DNA from: Alphaproteobacteria bacterium
GTDB taxonomy: Bacteria; Pseudomonadota; Alphaproteobacteria; Sphingomonadales; Sphingomonadaceae
Direction: 5' to 3'
Assembly: GCA_005882415.1 (NCBI GenBank)
Contig: VBAE01000239.1
Span: forward strand, 1-11,665
Length of the DNA stretch: 11,665 nucleotides
Shown: piece after piece, positions 1 to 6,430 of the stretch
Layout of the letters: every line of letters begins with the position of its first letter
Numbering within the stretch: position 1 is the first letter of the stretch
The notes under the pieces: model-generated
Told to the model about the DNA's origin: nothing
The model's input: only the letters and a program-made list of their open reading frames with translations
Database searches by the model: none
Position numbers and translations under genes: made by a program

Positions 1-593
1 CGCACCTGGTGGTGGAGGAAGGAGCGGGCGTCGGCGAAGATGAGGACGCGCTCACCCTCGCGGCGGACGTCGAGCCGGTCGAGAGTCTTGACCGGGCTTT
101 CGGCCTGGCAATGGGCGGAGCGGAAGGTGGTGAAGTCGTGGCGTCCAATGAGGCGCTTGGCGGCCTCATCCATCGCCTCGGCGTCGAGCGGAACCCCGAC
201 CTGCCACGCCCGGCCCACGTCGAGGGTCAGCGGGGCGCGGCGGTTGACGATGCGGTAGACGTAGCGCCGGCCGATGCAGCTGAACCGCGCATGCCAGTCG
301 TCCGCGACCGGTTCCGCCTTGAGCACGGAAACAGGGAGCGGCCGGAGGCGTGCGTTCAGGCCCTCGGCGAGGCGGAAGGGCGTAATCGCCTTCTCCACAT
401 CGACATGGGCGGCCATCGCCAGCGCGTGGACGCCCGCATCCGTCCGCCCGGCGGCGTGGAGCACGGCCTTCTCGCCGGTAATCGCCTCCACCGCCTCCTC
501 GATCGACTGCTGCACGGAAGGGCCGTGCGCCTGGCGCTGCCAGCCCATGAAAGGCCCGCCGTCAAATTCCACCGTCAGGCGGAAGCGGGTCAC
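1..593 (-). CDS. truA: tRNA pseudouridine(38-40) synthase TruA, C-terminus cut by window edge
   Basis: TruA converts uridines 38-40 in the tRNA anticodon stem-loop to pseudouridine. About 197 residues are visible; the family is usually around 250-270, so the last quarter lies outside the window. Translation from a GTG at 593-591 gives an N-terminus beginning (M)TRFRLTVEFDGGPFMGWQRQ, the typical TruA opening. The catalytic motif GRTDAGVHA follows, with the nucleophilic Asp at residue 52. The GTG overlaps the fmt stop codon by four bases (GTGA), which fixes the start and implies translational coupling with fmt. Recognition rests on these motifs and on the common fmt-truA pairing in alphaproteobacteria. 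No lesion is seen in the visible part. Confidence 0.95.
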   Translation of the reverse strand, partial: MTRFRLTVEFDGGPFMGWQRQAHGPSVQQSIEEAVEAITGEKAVLHAAGRTDAGVHALAMAAHVDVEKAITPFRLAEGLNARLRPLPVSVLKAEPVADDWHARFSCIGRRYVYRIVNRRAPLTLDVGRAWQVGVPLDAEAMDEAAKRLIGRHDFTTFRSAHCQAESPVKTLDRLDVRREGERVLIFADARSFLHHQV

Positions 594-1495
594 TTGAGGC
601 GCGTGCCGGCCGGGATGACGAAGCCGCGGAGCAACTCGCTTGTCGTCATGGGCGCCCGGCCGGAACGCTGGACGATGCTGGGGACGATCGAGCCTTCCCT
701 GCATGCGATGGCGAGGCCGTGGTCGAGGACCGTTCCCGGCTCGCCGCCCTCCGCCCTGATCTCGGCTGAGAGGACCTTGATCCGCTCGCCCTCATGTTCG
801 AACCAGGCGCCGGGCGCCGGGTTGAAGGCGCGCACCTGCCGCTCGACCTGGACCGCGTGGAGGGCGAAATCGAGCTTCGCCTCCTCCTTGCGGATCTTCT
901 CGGCATAGGTGACGGCACCCTCCTCCTGCGGCATCCGCCCGACCCGGGTCCAGTTGTCGAGGATGTGGGTGAGGAGATGGGCGCCGGTGTTCGCGATCTC
1001 GGTGGTGAGCTCGCCGGCGGTCTTGCGGTCGATCTCGACGGGGAGGCGCGCCAGCATCGCGCCGGTGTCGAGGCCCTTCTCCATCTCCATGATGGTGGCG
1101 CCGGTCAGCCGGTCGCCGGCGAGGATCGCGCGCTGGACCGGCGCGGCGCCGCGCCAGCGCGGCAGGATCGAGGCGTGGACGTTGAGGCAGCGCAGGCGCG
1201 GAGCGTTGAGGATCGGCTCCGGGAGGATCAGCCCGTAGGCGGCGACCACGGCGACATCGAGGTCGAGGGCTGCGAAGGCCTTCTGCTCCTCCTCGCCGCG
1301 GAGGGAAATGGGAGTGCGGACCTCAATGCCGGCGGCCTCCGCTCGTCGATAAACGGGGGAGGTTTTGTACTCCTTGCCGCGGCCAGCGCGGCGGGACGGC
1401 CGCGAATAGACGGCCGCGATCTCGTGCCCCGCGCCGATTAGGGCGTCGAGGATGATGACCGCGAATTCGGGGGTTCCCATGAAGGCGATGCGCAT
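590..1495 (-). CDS. fmt: Methionyl-tRNA formyltransferase
   Basis: Fmt transfers a formyl group from 10-formyl-tetrahydrofolate to the initiator Met-tRNA in the cytoplasm. The 301-residue product opens MRIAFMGTPEFAV, the standard N-terminus. It carries the signature LNVHASILPRWRGAAP at 104-119. The catalytic residues are Asn105, His107 and Asp143 (in EKGLDTG). The first two thirds form the formyltransferase fold, and the rest (from about residue 205) is the OB-like C-terminal tRNA-binding domain. Length is normal for the family. It is divergent from recR across 63 bp and overlaps truA downstream by four bases. The deformylase that reverses this modification (def) is encoded 0.7 kb away on the other strand. 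The upstream gap shows no strong ribosome-binding site, only AAGCAG a few bases before the ATG. Confidence 0.97.
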   Translation of the reverse strand: MRIAFMGTPEFAVIILDALIGAGHEIAAVYSRPSRRAGRGKEYKTSPVYRRAEAAGIEVRTPISLRGEEEQKAFAALDLDVAVVAAYGLILPEPILNAPRLRCLNVHASILPRWRGAAPVQRAILAGDRLTGATIMEMEKGLDTGAMLARLPVEIDRKTAGELTTEIANTGAHLLTHILDNWTRVGRMPQEEGAVTYAEKIRKEEAKLDFALHAVQVERQVRAFNPAPGAWFEHEGERIKVLSAEIRAEGGEPGTVLDHGLAIACREGSIVPSIVQRSGRAPMTTSELLRGFVIPAGTRLK

Positions 1496-1558
1496 GCTGA
1501 CTGCTTAAACGCGCCTCGCCGCTTGGCAAGGCTGCCCTTGTGCCCCTACTTCGTGGCC

Positions 1559-2155
1559 ATGGCTTCTTCCGAGATCGACGCCCTCACCCAGGCCCTGTCG
1601 CGCCTGCCCGGCCTCGGCCCGCGCTCCGCCCGCCGCGCCGTGCTTCACCTGATGAAGAAGCGCGAGACCGCGCTGGCGCCGCTGCTTCGGGCGCTGGAGC
1701 GGGTCAACGAGGCGCTGTCGGTCTGCTCGAACTGCGGCAATATCGACACCGTCGACCCCTGCACCGTGTGCTCCGACCCGAGGCGCGACGACCGGCTCCT
1801 CTGCGTCGTCGAGGAAGTGTCGGACCTGTGGGCGCTGGAGCGCTCGCGGCTCTTCCCCGGCCGATTCCATGTGCTGGGCGGGCGGCTGTCGGCGCTGGAG
1901 GGGATCAGGCCGGAGGACCTGTCGATCGACCGGCTGATCGCCCGCGTGTCCGCCGGCGGCATCGACGAGGTGGTGCTGGCGATGAACGCGACGCTCGAGG
2001 GCCAGACCACCGCCCATTATCTCGCCGAGCGGCTGGAGGGCTTCCCGGTCCGCATCACCCAGCTCGCCCACGGCCTGCCGGTCGGCGGCGAGCTCGACTA
2101 TCTCGACGAAGGCACCCTCGCCCAGGCGCTCAGGGCCCGCCGTCCGGTCAGCTGA
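1559..2155 (+). CDS. recR: Recombination mediator protein RecR
   Basis: RecR works with RecO (and RecF) to load RecA on gapped or single-stranded DNA during recombinational repair. The 198-residue product has the N-terminal helix-hairpin-helix (LSRLPGLGPRSARRAVLHL, about 13-31). A four-cysteine zinc finger follows (C56, C59, C68, C71: CSNCG...CTVCSD). A Toprim domain runs from about 80 to 175 with the conserved acidic VVEEVSDLWALE and GGRLSALEGI motifs. The ATG at 1559 gives exactly the usual RecR length. In-frame TTG (1523) and GTG (1553) codons upstream would add up to 12 residues not expected in the family. No convincing ribosome-binding site precedes the ATG, so a short leader or leaderless message is possible. 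It is followed by def after 37 bp. Confidence 0.96.
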   Translation: MASSEIDALTQALSRLPGLGPRSARRAVLHLMKKRETALAPLLRALERVNEALSVCSNCGNIDTVDPCTVCSDPRRDDRLLCVVEEVSDLWALERSRLFPGRFHVLGGRLSALEGIRPEDLSIDRLIARVSAGGIDEVVLAMNATLEGQTTAHYLAERLEGFPVRITQLAHGLPVGGELDYLDEGTLAQALRARRPVS

Positions 2156-2157
2156 AC

Positions 2158-2186
2158 TTGACCCGAAAGGCCGCAATTCCTACTTT
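2158..2186 (+). promoter_or_regulatory. Candidate sigma70-type promoter for def
   Basis: TTGACC (2158-2163) starts three bases after the recR stop codon. It is followed after 17 bp by TACTTT (2181-2186), with TTTATA overlapping it. The spacing is ideal and the -35 is a 5/6 match to TTGACA, but the -10 is weak. A start site about seven bases after the -10 would fall on the A of the def ATG at 2193, giving a leaderless transcript. No Shine-Dalgarno sequence precedes that ATG. This is a motif-based inference only. Confidence 0.35.
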
Positions 2187-2192
2187 ATAGCG

Positions 2193-2720
2193 ATGGCGAT
2201 CCTCCCAATCATCGAAGCTCCGGACCCCTTGCTGCGGCAGATTTCCTCTCCCGTGGACGCGGTGACGGACGAGGTGCGCGCGCTGATCGCCGACATGTTC
2301 GAGACGATGTACGACGCGCCCGGGATCGGCCTCGCCGCGATCCAGGTCGGCGTTCCCAAGCGGATCCTGGTCATCGACCTTCAGGAGCCCGAGGAAGAGG
2401 GCGGGGAGCCGATCCGCGAGCCCCTCGTCTTCATCAACCCGGAGATCGTCCGCTCGTCCGACAGCCTCCAGCCTTACACCGAGGGCTGCCTGTCGGTGCC
2501 GGACCAATATGCCGAGGTCGAGCGCCCCGACACGATCCGCGCCCGCTGGCTCGATCTGGACGGGGCGCAGCATGACGAGGAGATCGGCGGCATGCTTGCG
2601 GTCGTCCTCCAGCACGAGATGGACCATCTCGAAGGCATCCTCTTCATCGACCATCTCTCGCGCCTGAAGCGCGACATGATCCTCAAGAAGCTCGCCAAGG
2701 CTCGCAAGCTCGCGGCCTGA
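2193..2720 (+). CDS. def: Peptide deformylase
   Basis: Def is a metalloenzyme that removes the N-formyl group from nascent polypeptides at the ribosome exit. The 175-residue product has all three defining motifs: GIGLAAIQVG at 44-53, EGCLS at 97-101 and HEMDH at 141-145. Metal ligands are Cys99, His141 and His145, and Glu142 is the catalytic base. Length is normal. The gene follows recR by 37 bp, and a candidate promoter in that gap suggests it can be transcribed separately. Its stop lies 7 bp from the stop of the converging channel-like gene, leaving no room for a terminator between them. Its pairing with fmt on the opposite strand places formylation and deformylation functions together. Confidence 0.97.
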   Translation: MAILPIIEAPDPLLRQISSPVDAVTDEVRALIADMFETMYDAPGIGLAAIQVGVPKRILVIDLQEPEEEGGEPIREPLVFINPEIVRSSDSLQPYTEGCLSVPDQYAEVERPDTIRARWLDLDGAQHDEEIGGMLAVVLQHEMDHLEGILFIDHLSRLKRDMILKKLAKARKLAA

Positions 2721-2727
2721 GGCTGCG

Positions 2728-3147
2728 TCAGGTGCGCAGCTTCTCCAGCTTGCGGACCAGATACGCCGTCGACCAGCCGACCAGCAGCAATCCGACCAAA
2801 GCCTCGGTGCCGCCCAGCAATTTCCACTCGTCCGGAAGCCGGTCCGCGCCGGCGCCCGCGGTGGTGTAGCAGCTGACCGAGTAGAACAGGGCCTCGGCGA
2901 GGTCGCGTGCGGCGCCGACCCAAAGGTAGAACAGGCCGAACATCGCGATCGAGCCGGAGTGGATTCCAAACAAGGCGAGTCCGAGGATCCCGACCAGATG
3001 GAAGGAGCGCGGATCGAGCGCGCGATGCTCCAGCGCCTCGTCCTCCACCCCGAACAATTTGGTGATCGCGATCAGGCCGAGGCCGTGGATGAAGGCGGCG
3101 AGCGGCACCATCAGGGCGGCGGCACCGAGTTCCTTCCAGACCTGCAT
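2728..3147 (-). CDS. Small ion-channel-like membrane protein with atypical selectivity filter
   Basis: The 139-residue product looks like the bacterial two-transmembrane (Ion_trans_2-type) channel family. It has hydrophobic segments at about 8-30, 50-78 and 107-129. A re-entrant pore-like loop sits between the last two (ALFYSVSCYTT, 86-96), followed by the family's EWKLLGGTEALVGLLLVGWST. K+ channels normally have T-V-G-Y-G-D in the filter. Here it reads T-A-G-A-G-A-D (96-102): both glycines are kept, but Val and Tyr are replaced by Ala. The substrate and ion selectivity are therefore unknown. The ATG at 3147 is supported by AAGGA eight bases upstream. The open frame continues further upstream into rmuC, but that part is antisense shadow. 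It converges on def and diverges from rmuC over 124 bp. Confidence 0.7.
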   Translation of the reverse strand: MQVWKELGAAALMVPLAAFIHGLGLIAITKLFGVEDEALEHRALDPRSFHLVGILGLALFGIHSGSIAMFGLFYLWVGAARDLAEALFYSVSCYTTAGAGADRLPDEWKLLGGTEALVGLLLVGWSTAYLVRKLEKLRT

Positions 3148-3271
3148 CGCTATCGTCCTTGGGCCGCCCGCTTCTCCCGAAACCGCTTTTCCTGCGCCCG
3201 GTTCCGATCCCGCTTGAGCCCAGGGTCGGGCTGCTCTAGGTTCGCCCTTCGTTCCGGCAGGGAAATGGGGC

Positions 3272-4684
3272 ATGGATCCGCTCGTCATCATCGTCGTCCT
3301 TATCGCCGCGGCAGGCGGCGTCGGCCTCGGCTGGTTCCTCGGCAGCCGCCAGGCCGCGGCGTTCCGCAAGGAGCGCGACGAGCGGCTCGACGACTTCCGC
3401 CGGGCGATCACCGACCTCGCCGCCGCCGAGGAGCGGGCCAAGCAGGTGCCCGAGCTCGCCGCGAAGCTCGAGGAGGTGCGAAGCGACTGTGCGGAAGCGC
3501 AGCAGAAATGCGCGAGCCTCACCGCAAGCCACGAGGCGCGCGAACTCGCCTTCCAGGAGCAGATCGCCCAGTTGAACGACGCCCGTACCGCTCTGTCGGC
3601 GCAGTTCAGCGAGATCGGCGGCAAGTTGCTGGGCGAAGCGCAGAAACAGTTCCTCGAACGAGCCGAGGCGCGCTTCAAGCAGTCGGAGGAGATTGCCGGC
3701 GCCGGCTTGAAGGCGCTGCTCCAGCCGGTGACCGACCGTCTCCAGCGCTATGAAGAGGGCGTGGCCAAGGTCGAAGCCGAGCGGCGCGACGCGTTCGGCA
3801 ATCTCGTCGGCCTGATCGAATCGATGCGGATCGGGCAGGAGAAGGTGAGCAGCGAGGCGGCCAAGCTGGTCAATTCGCTCCGCAATGCGCCCAAGTCCCG
3901 CGGCCGCTGGGGTGAGCAGCAGCTCAAGAACGTGCTCGAAACCTGCGGGCTCACCGAGAATTGCGACTTCCAGACCGAAGTCAGCGTCGAGGGCGACGAC
4001 GGGCGGCTCCGGCCGGACGTTATCATCCGGATTCCCGGCGGGCGGACGCTGATCGTCGATGCCAAGGTGTCCCTGAACGCCTATCAGGACGCGTTCGGAG
4101 CGGTCGACGAGGCCGAGCGGCGGGTCGGGCTCGCGGCCCATGCCGCGGCGATGCGCGCCCACGTCAACACGCTCGGCAACAAGGCCTATCAGACCCAGTT
4201 CGGCAACAGCCCCGATTATGTGATCATGTTCGTCCCCGGCGAGCATTTCCTCTCCGCGGCGCTGGAGCATGACCCCACGCTGTGGGATTTCGCCTTCGAC
4301 AAGAAGGTGCTGCTCGCCACCCCGACCAATCTCATCGCCATCGCCCGGTCGGTCGCCTCGGTTTGGCAGCAGGAAGCGCTGGCTCGCAACGCGCGCGACA
4401 TCGCGTTGCTCGGCAAGGAGCTTTACGACCGGCTGGCGAAGGTCGGCGAGGATCTGCGCAAAGTGGGGAGCGGCCTCAACAGCGCCGTCACCAACTTCAA
4501 CACCTTCACCAATTCCTTCAACAGCCGCCTGGTCTCCACGGGCCGCAAGTTCCGCGAGCTCAACATCGAAACCGGCGCCCGCGATTTGGAAGACGTCCCC
4601 GCGGTCGAAGCGCTGGCCAGCGCCGGGGACGTCCCCAGACCCGTCCTCATCGCCGCCCCGGACGACACGGAAGCCGCAGAATAG
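3272..4684 (+). CDS. rmuC: DNA recombination protein RmuC
   Basis: RmuC-family proteins limit certain DNA rearrangements and have a predicted nuclease-like fold; their biochemical role is poorly defined. The 470-residue product has an N-terminal membrane anchor (residues 3-23, VIIVVLIAAAGGVGLGWFLG). A long charged coiled-coil region runs from about 25 to 140. The RmuC core spans about 150-440. Its hallmarks are SRGRWGEQQLKNVLE (209-223) and RPDVIIRIPGG...LIVDAKVSLNAYQ (247-272). In the second, Pro248-Asp249 and Asp263-x-Lys265 match a PD-(D/E)xK nuclease pattern. ATPTNLIAIARSVASVWQQE (349-368) is also family-typical. The C-terminal 30 residues are acidic and low in complexity. The gene diverges from the channel-like gene and is followed by a structured 272-bp intergenic region. 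The stop is TAG. Confidence 0.93.
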   Translation: MDPLVIIVVLIAAAGGVGLGWFLGSRQAAAFRKERDERLDDFRRAITDLAAAEERAKQVPELAAKLEEVRSDCAEAQQKCASLTASHEARELAFQEQIAQLNDARTALSAQFSEIGGKLLGEAQKQFLERAEARFKQSEEIAGAGLKALLQPVTDRLQRYEEGVAKVEAERRDAFGNLVGLIESMRIGQEKVSSEAAKLVNSLRNAPKSRGRWGEQQLKNVLETCGLTENCDFQTEVSVEGDDGRLRPDVIIRIPGGRTLIVDAKVSLNAYQDAFGAVDEAERRVGLAAHAAAMRAHVNTLGNKAYQTQFGNSPDYVIMFVPGEHFLSAALEHDPTLWDFAFDKKVLLATPTNLIAIARSVASVWQQEALARNARDIALLGKELYDRLAKVGEDLRKVGSGLNSAVTNFNTFTNSFNSRLVSTGRKFRELNIETGARDLEDVPAVEALASAGDVPRPVLIAAPDDTEAAE

Positions 4685-4687
4685 AAA

Positions 4688-4704
4688 GAGCGACAAAGTC
4701 GCTC
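4688..4704. repeat. GAGCGAC-AAA-GTCGCTC hairpin, copy 1
   Basis: A perfect 7-bp inverted repeat with a 3-base AAA loop lies three bases after the rmuC stop codon. The same arms recur at 4931-4947 with a different loop (TGC), just after the stop of the converging methyltransferase gene. No run of T follows, so it is not a standard intrinsic terminator. It could still protect the 3' end of the rmuC transcript or be a short REP-like palindrome. Confidence 0.75.
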
Positions 4705-4749
4705 AGCAAAGACTCATCGGAAATCGCGGCCTGGCCGCCCACTCGGCCT

Positions 4750-4878
4750 CTTTGGTTCCTTTGGTTCTTTGGTGCTTTGGGTGAAACTGCAGCCGTAGTT
4801 TCAGGTCGCTTGCGCCTGCGGTGAATCGTAAGCCGAGCCGGTTTCACCCAAAGGACCAAAGCACCAAAGAGACCAAAG
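4750..4878. repeat. Long imperfect palindrome made of CTTTGGTN units
   Basis: The left arm (4750-4787) and right arm (4841-4878) are inverted copies matching at 34 of 38 positions by hand alignment, separated by a 53-base spacer. Each arm is a tandem series of 8-base units, CTTTGGT plus one variable base, ending toward the centre in CTTTGGGTGAAAC. All four mismatches fall at the unit junctions. The spacer holds a small bulged hairpin (AGG-T-CGC-TT-GCG-CCT, 4803-4817). A GCGGCC-T-GGCCGC palindrome (4726-4738) lies just left and a CGCTGA-ACAGG-TCAGCG hairpin (4888-4904) just right. It sits between two convergent genes, so it may block read-through in both directions. It may equally be a copy of a dispersed non-autonomous repeat. 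It contains no coding region. Confidence 0.8.
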
Positions 4879-4930
4879 GTGCAGTGCCGCTGAACAGGTC
4901 AGCGCGCTCTCGGCAGCGCTGGGAGGAGTA

Positions 4931-4947
4931 GAGCGACTGCGTCGCTC
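4931..4947. repeat. GAGCGAC-TGC-GTCGCTC hairpin, copy 2
   Basis: This is the second copy of the 7-bp hairpin seen at 4688-4704, with identical arms and a TGC loop. It lies nine bases beyond the stop codon of the minus-strand methyltransferase gene. Read on the minus strand it is followed by TACTCCTCCC, which is pyrimidine-rich but not a T tract, so efficient intrinsic termination is doubtful. Together the two copies bracket the long palindrome symmetrically. Confidence 0.75.
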
Positions 4948-4956
4948 GTTAGGGCC

Positions 4957-5757
4957 TCAGGCGCGGCGCCATTGGTTGAGGACTTCGTAGGCCATCACTG
5001 CGGTCGCTACCGCGGCGTTGAGGCTGTCGGCCTTGCCGTGCATGGGCATTCGGACGAGCAGGTCGCATTCCTGCTCATAGGCTTCGGGGAGGCCCTGCGC
5101 TTCGTTGCCGACCAGGATGAAGGCGGGCTTCGTGTAGGCCGGCTCCTGATAGTCGAGGGTGGCGCGGAGGCTGGTGCCGATCAGCTGGCCTTCGCCGGAG
5201 CGGAGCCAGGGTACGAACTCGTCCCAGCGGGCGGCGGCGATCTTCTGGGTGAAGAGGGCGCCCATCGTCGCGCGCACGGCTTCGGTGGAGAAGGGGTCGA
5301 CGCAATCGTCGATCAGGATCAGCCCGCCCGCGCCGACCGCATCGCCGGTTCTGAGGATGGTGCCGAGATTGCCCGGGTCGCGGAGCGACTGGGCGACGAT
5401 CCAGAGCGGGGCTTCCGAGCGGTCGATCCGGTCCAGCGAAAGGTCGAATCCGCGATAGACTCCGAGCACTGTCTGCGGATTGTCCTTGCCCGAGAGCTTG
5501 TGGAGGATGTCGGCATTGGTCTCGACGACGTCGCCATGCGCCGCTTCGACTTCCTCGATCAGGGTCTCGAGCAGGGGATGGGCGGTGCCCGCGGCGTAGA
5601 ACAGGATCGCGGGAAGCCGCCCCGCCTCGCGCGCCTCGGTGAGGATCCGGAGCCCCTCCGCGATGAACATGCCCTGCCGCCGCCGGCCCTTCTTCTCACG
5701 AAGCGCGCGGACGTCCTTGACCAGGGGATTGGAGAAAGCGGTGATCTGGCGCGGCAT
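4957..5757 (-). CDS. TrmH/SpoU-family RNA 2'-O-methyltransferase
   Basis: This is a SAM-dependent SPOUT enzyme predicted to methylate a ribose 2'-hydroxyl in rRNA or tRNA. The 266-residue product starts MPRQITAFSNPLVKDVRAL. It has an N-terminal substrate-binding domain (about 1-100, with GMFIAEGLRIL at 29-39). The SpoU catalytic domain follows with motif 1 (RDPGNLGTILRTGDAVG, 126-142), motif 2 (FILVGNEAQGLP, 213-224) and motif 3 (MPMHGKADSLNAAVATAV, 237-254). These form the trefoil-knot SAM site. The exact target cannot be told from sequence; TsnR/RlmB-like 23S rRNA enzymes are the closest style. The ATG overlaps the HPr stop codon by one base (TGATG), making it the last cistron of the PTS regulatory operon. 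The two-base-later hairpin region marks the operon end. Confidence 0.9.
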   Translation of the reverse strand: MPRQITAFSNPLVKDVRALREKKGRRRQGMFIAEGLRILTEAREAGRLPAILFYAAGTAHPLLETLIEEVEAAHGDVVETNADILHKLSGKDNPQTVLGVYRGFDLSLDRIDRSEAPLWIVAQSLRDPGNLGTILRTGDAVGAGGLILIDDCVDPFSTEAVRATMGALFTQKIAAARWDEFVPWLRSGEGQLIGTSLRATLDYQEPAYTKPAFILVGNEAQGLPEAYEQECDLLVRMPMHGKADSLNAAVATAVMAYEVLNQWRRA

Positions 5758-6029
5758 CAGTCCTCGCCGAAGCGGTCTTCCACCAGGGCCGCGAGGGCGG
5801 CGACCGCTTCCTCGGCGCCTTCGCCTTCGGCGCGGATGGTGATCGTGTCGCCCATCGCGGCGCCGAGCATCATCAGGCCCATGATCGAGGTGCCGCAGAC
5901 GCAGCTCCCGTCCTTCTCGACCTCCACGATGGCGCTCTGGCCGGCGGCCATGGTGACGAACTTGGCGCTGGCCCGCGCGTGGAGCCCGCGCCGGTTCTTC
6001 ATCTCGACGGTGCGGCTGGCGGCGCTCAG
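5757..6029 (-). CDS. ptsH: HPr phosphocarrier protein, apparent CTG start
   Basis: HPr carries phosphate from EI to EIIA proteins through a histidine and is regulated by HprK at a serine. From a CTG at 6029-6027 the product is 90 residues, the usual size. It begins (M)SAASRTVEMKNRRGLHARAS. The phospho-His is residue 17 and the HprK target Ser is residue 48 (GTSIMGLMMLG), keeping the His15-Ser46 spacing of classical HPr. The first ATG (6002) would give 81 residues and cut through the first beta strand (TVEMK). The CTG overlaps the EIIA stop as CTGA, mirroring the ATGA/GTGA overlaps elsewhere in this operon. GGAGAG lies five bases upstream of it. A sequencing error changing ATG to CTG is the main alternative. 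The gene identity is secure; only the start is inferred. Confidence 0.9.
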   Translation of the reverse strand: MSAASRTVEMKNRRGLHARASAKFVTMAAGQSAIVEVEKDGSCVCGTSIMGLMMLGAAMGDTITIRAEGEGAEEAVAALAALVEDRFGED

Positions 6030-6430
6030 ACGGTCTCTCCAAGGATTTCCGAGGCGACCGAGATGTACTTGCGCCCCGCCTCGCGAGCGGCGGCGACCGC
6101 GGCGCGGACGTCCATCGTCTTCCTCGCGCCTTCGAGGCGGATCAGCATGGGCAGGTTGACGCCCGCGATCACCTCGATCGATTCCGACTTCATCAGCGAG
6201 ATGGCGAGGTTGGACGGGGTGCCTCCGAACAGGTCGGTGAGGACGATCACGCCTGCACCGTCATCGACCTTGGCGATCGCGCCGGCGATGTCGTTGCGGC
6301 GCGCCTCCATGTCGTCCTCGGGGCCGATGCAGACCGCCTCGATCCGCTGCTGCGGGCCCACCACATGCTCCATGGCCGTCACGAACTCGGACGCGAGCCG
6401 GCCATGAGTGACCAGTACCAGACCTATCAT
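6026..6430 (-). CDS. PTS system mannose-family EIIA domain protein
   Basis: A 134-residue stand-alone EIIA of the mannose family, cytoplasmic, which accepts phosphate from HPr-His. The N-terminus MIGLVLVTHGRLASEF carries the phospho-acceptor His9. The DLFGGTPSNLA motif (66-76) includes Asp66, the counterpart of the active-site Asp of E. coli ManX EIIA. No EIIB, EIIC or EIID gene is present in the window, so a regulatory rather than transport role is likely, as proposed for this alphaproteobacterial arrangement. The ATG directly follows the rapZ stop (TGA then ATG, no gap), and the stop overlaps the CTG start of HPr. Length and motifs are complete. It is often annotated as a PTS sugar transporter IIA subunit or ManX-like. 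Confidence 0.93.
   Translation of the reverse strand: MIGLVLVTHGRLASEFVTAMEHVVGPQQRIEAVCIGPEDDMEARRNDIAGAIAKVDDGAGVIVLTDLFGGTPSNLAISLMKSESIEVIAGVNLPMLIRLEGARKTMDVRAAVAAAREAGRKYISVASEILGETV
6035..6040 (-). promoter_or_regulatory. Ribosome-binding site deciding the HPr start
   Basis: On the minus strand GGAGAG lies inside the end of the EIIA gene, five bases before the CTG at 6029. No comparable sequence precedes the in-frame ATG at 6002, where only GAG directly abuts the start. This favours initiation at CTG. Confidence 0.55.

Noticed and set aside
1505..2176. 223-codon minus-strand open frame opposite recR
   Set aside because: It is antisense to RecR, which has intact zinc finger and Toprim motifs, and it would overlap the divergent promoter region of fmt.
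3148..3678. N-terminal extension of the channel-like gene into rmuC
   Set aside because: The frame is open upstream, but the extension is antisense to rmuC and of biased composition. The ATG at 3147 has AAGGA at good spacing.
3236..4696. 486-codon open frame on the minus strand across rmuC
   Set aside because: It is exactly antisense to a clear RmuC protein. Long open antisense frames are expected in GC-rich coding DNA, and its product has no recognisable domain.
4750..4878. CRISPR array or tRNA-like element
   Set aside because: The repeated unit is only 8 bases with one variable base and occurs as two inverted arms, with no long direct repeats and unique spacers and no cloverleaf.
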